Below, in pieces: positions 63,786-64,000 of a stretch of 64,000 bases of DNA (the stretch's first letter is position 1; every line of letters starts with the position of its first letter). This DNA comes from Silurus meridionalis (taxonomy: Eukaryota > Chordata > Actinopteri > Siluriformes > Siluridae): NCBI RefSeq assembly GCF_014805685.1, contig NC_060884.1, forward strand, positions 14,939,356-15,003,355, given 5' to 3'. The translations under genes were made by a program, and so were the position numbers. The notes under the pieces were generated by a model. It saw only the letters and a list, made by a program, of their open reading frames with translations. It had not been told where the DNA came from and did no database searches.

Positions 63786-63911
63786 CTGCATTACACAACG
63801 ACAACAACATTTAGCTTTCAATCAGGACGCAGTTTTTAGATTTACAGTTTATGGCGTTTGGCAAAAACCCAAATCCAGAAACATTTATTACATCATACAA
63901 CTCCGTAGATA

Positions 63912-64000
63912 TGGGGCTAAGGGCCTTACTCAGGGCCCAGGAGTGGCATCCTGGTGTGGCTGGGATTTCAACTAACTTGCTGAACTCTCAGAAAGTCCAG
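63912..64000 (-). mobile_element. tRNA-derived SINE, cut by the window edge
   Basis: 'taagggccttactcagggcc' is the reverse of the TGGGCCCTTGAG-type body of the SINE at 34350, followed by the reverse of its B-box region (GGGATTTCAACTAACTTGC). The head continues past 64000. Confidence 0.6.

Overview
The window is vertebrate nuclear DNA, most likely from a teleost fish; catfish-like is only a guess. It is AT-rich, full of microsatellites, and littered with decayed fish-type transposons: several Tc1/mariner families, hAT, pogo/Tigger MITEs, DIRS, Ty3/gypsy, L2-like LINEs, a 5S-rRNA-headed SINE and a tRNA-type SINE. Two genuine protein-coding genes are present, both spliced and both on the minus strand. 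I rebuilt them by following splice sites and reading phase by eye.

Layout. Positions 1-1337 hold the 5' LTR and frameshifted gag of a minus-strand Ty3/gypsy element that runs off the left edge. Positions 1338-39050 form a long stretch with no gene I can recognise. It carries transposon fossils, microsatellites, one decayed coding remnant (about 11.4-11.9 kb), a DIRS relic (16.4-17.75 kb) and a nested set at 18.0-22.6 kb: an L2-like LINE split by a hAT element with a perfect 8-bp target duplication, itself holding a 5S-SINE. A few islands of more complex sequence (9.3, 12.4, 15.4, 23.6, 24.6 and 36.8 kb) could be conserved non-coding elements.

Positions 39095-51706 encode znfx1 complete: 14 coding exons, 5916 coding nt, 1971 aa, in frame throughout, plus a 5' non-coding exon at about 53.7 kb. 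Its promoter has a consensus-perfect interferon-stimulated response element. Positions 55364-63785 encode the C-terminal half of ddx27 (11 exons, 385 aa); the N-terminal exons lie beyond the right edge.

The two genes are tandem on one strand with about 1.6 kb between the ddx27 stop and the znfx1 promoter. ZNFX1 is an interferon-induced SF1 helicase that binds dsRNA. DDX27 is a nucleolar DEAD-box helicase of large-subunit rRNA processing. They are neighbours in mammals too, but nothing here suggests a shared pathway. Their introns carry a Tc1-in-Tc1 composite, two opposed pogo MITEs with a transposase fragment, and a perfect 39-bp-arm hairpin filling most of a 168-nt ddx27 intron. I found no clearly new biological system; the strongest leads are that hairpin, the znfx1 promoter and RGG tract, the GT-repeat splice site in ddx27, and the unidentified coding remnant.
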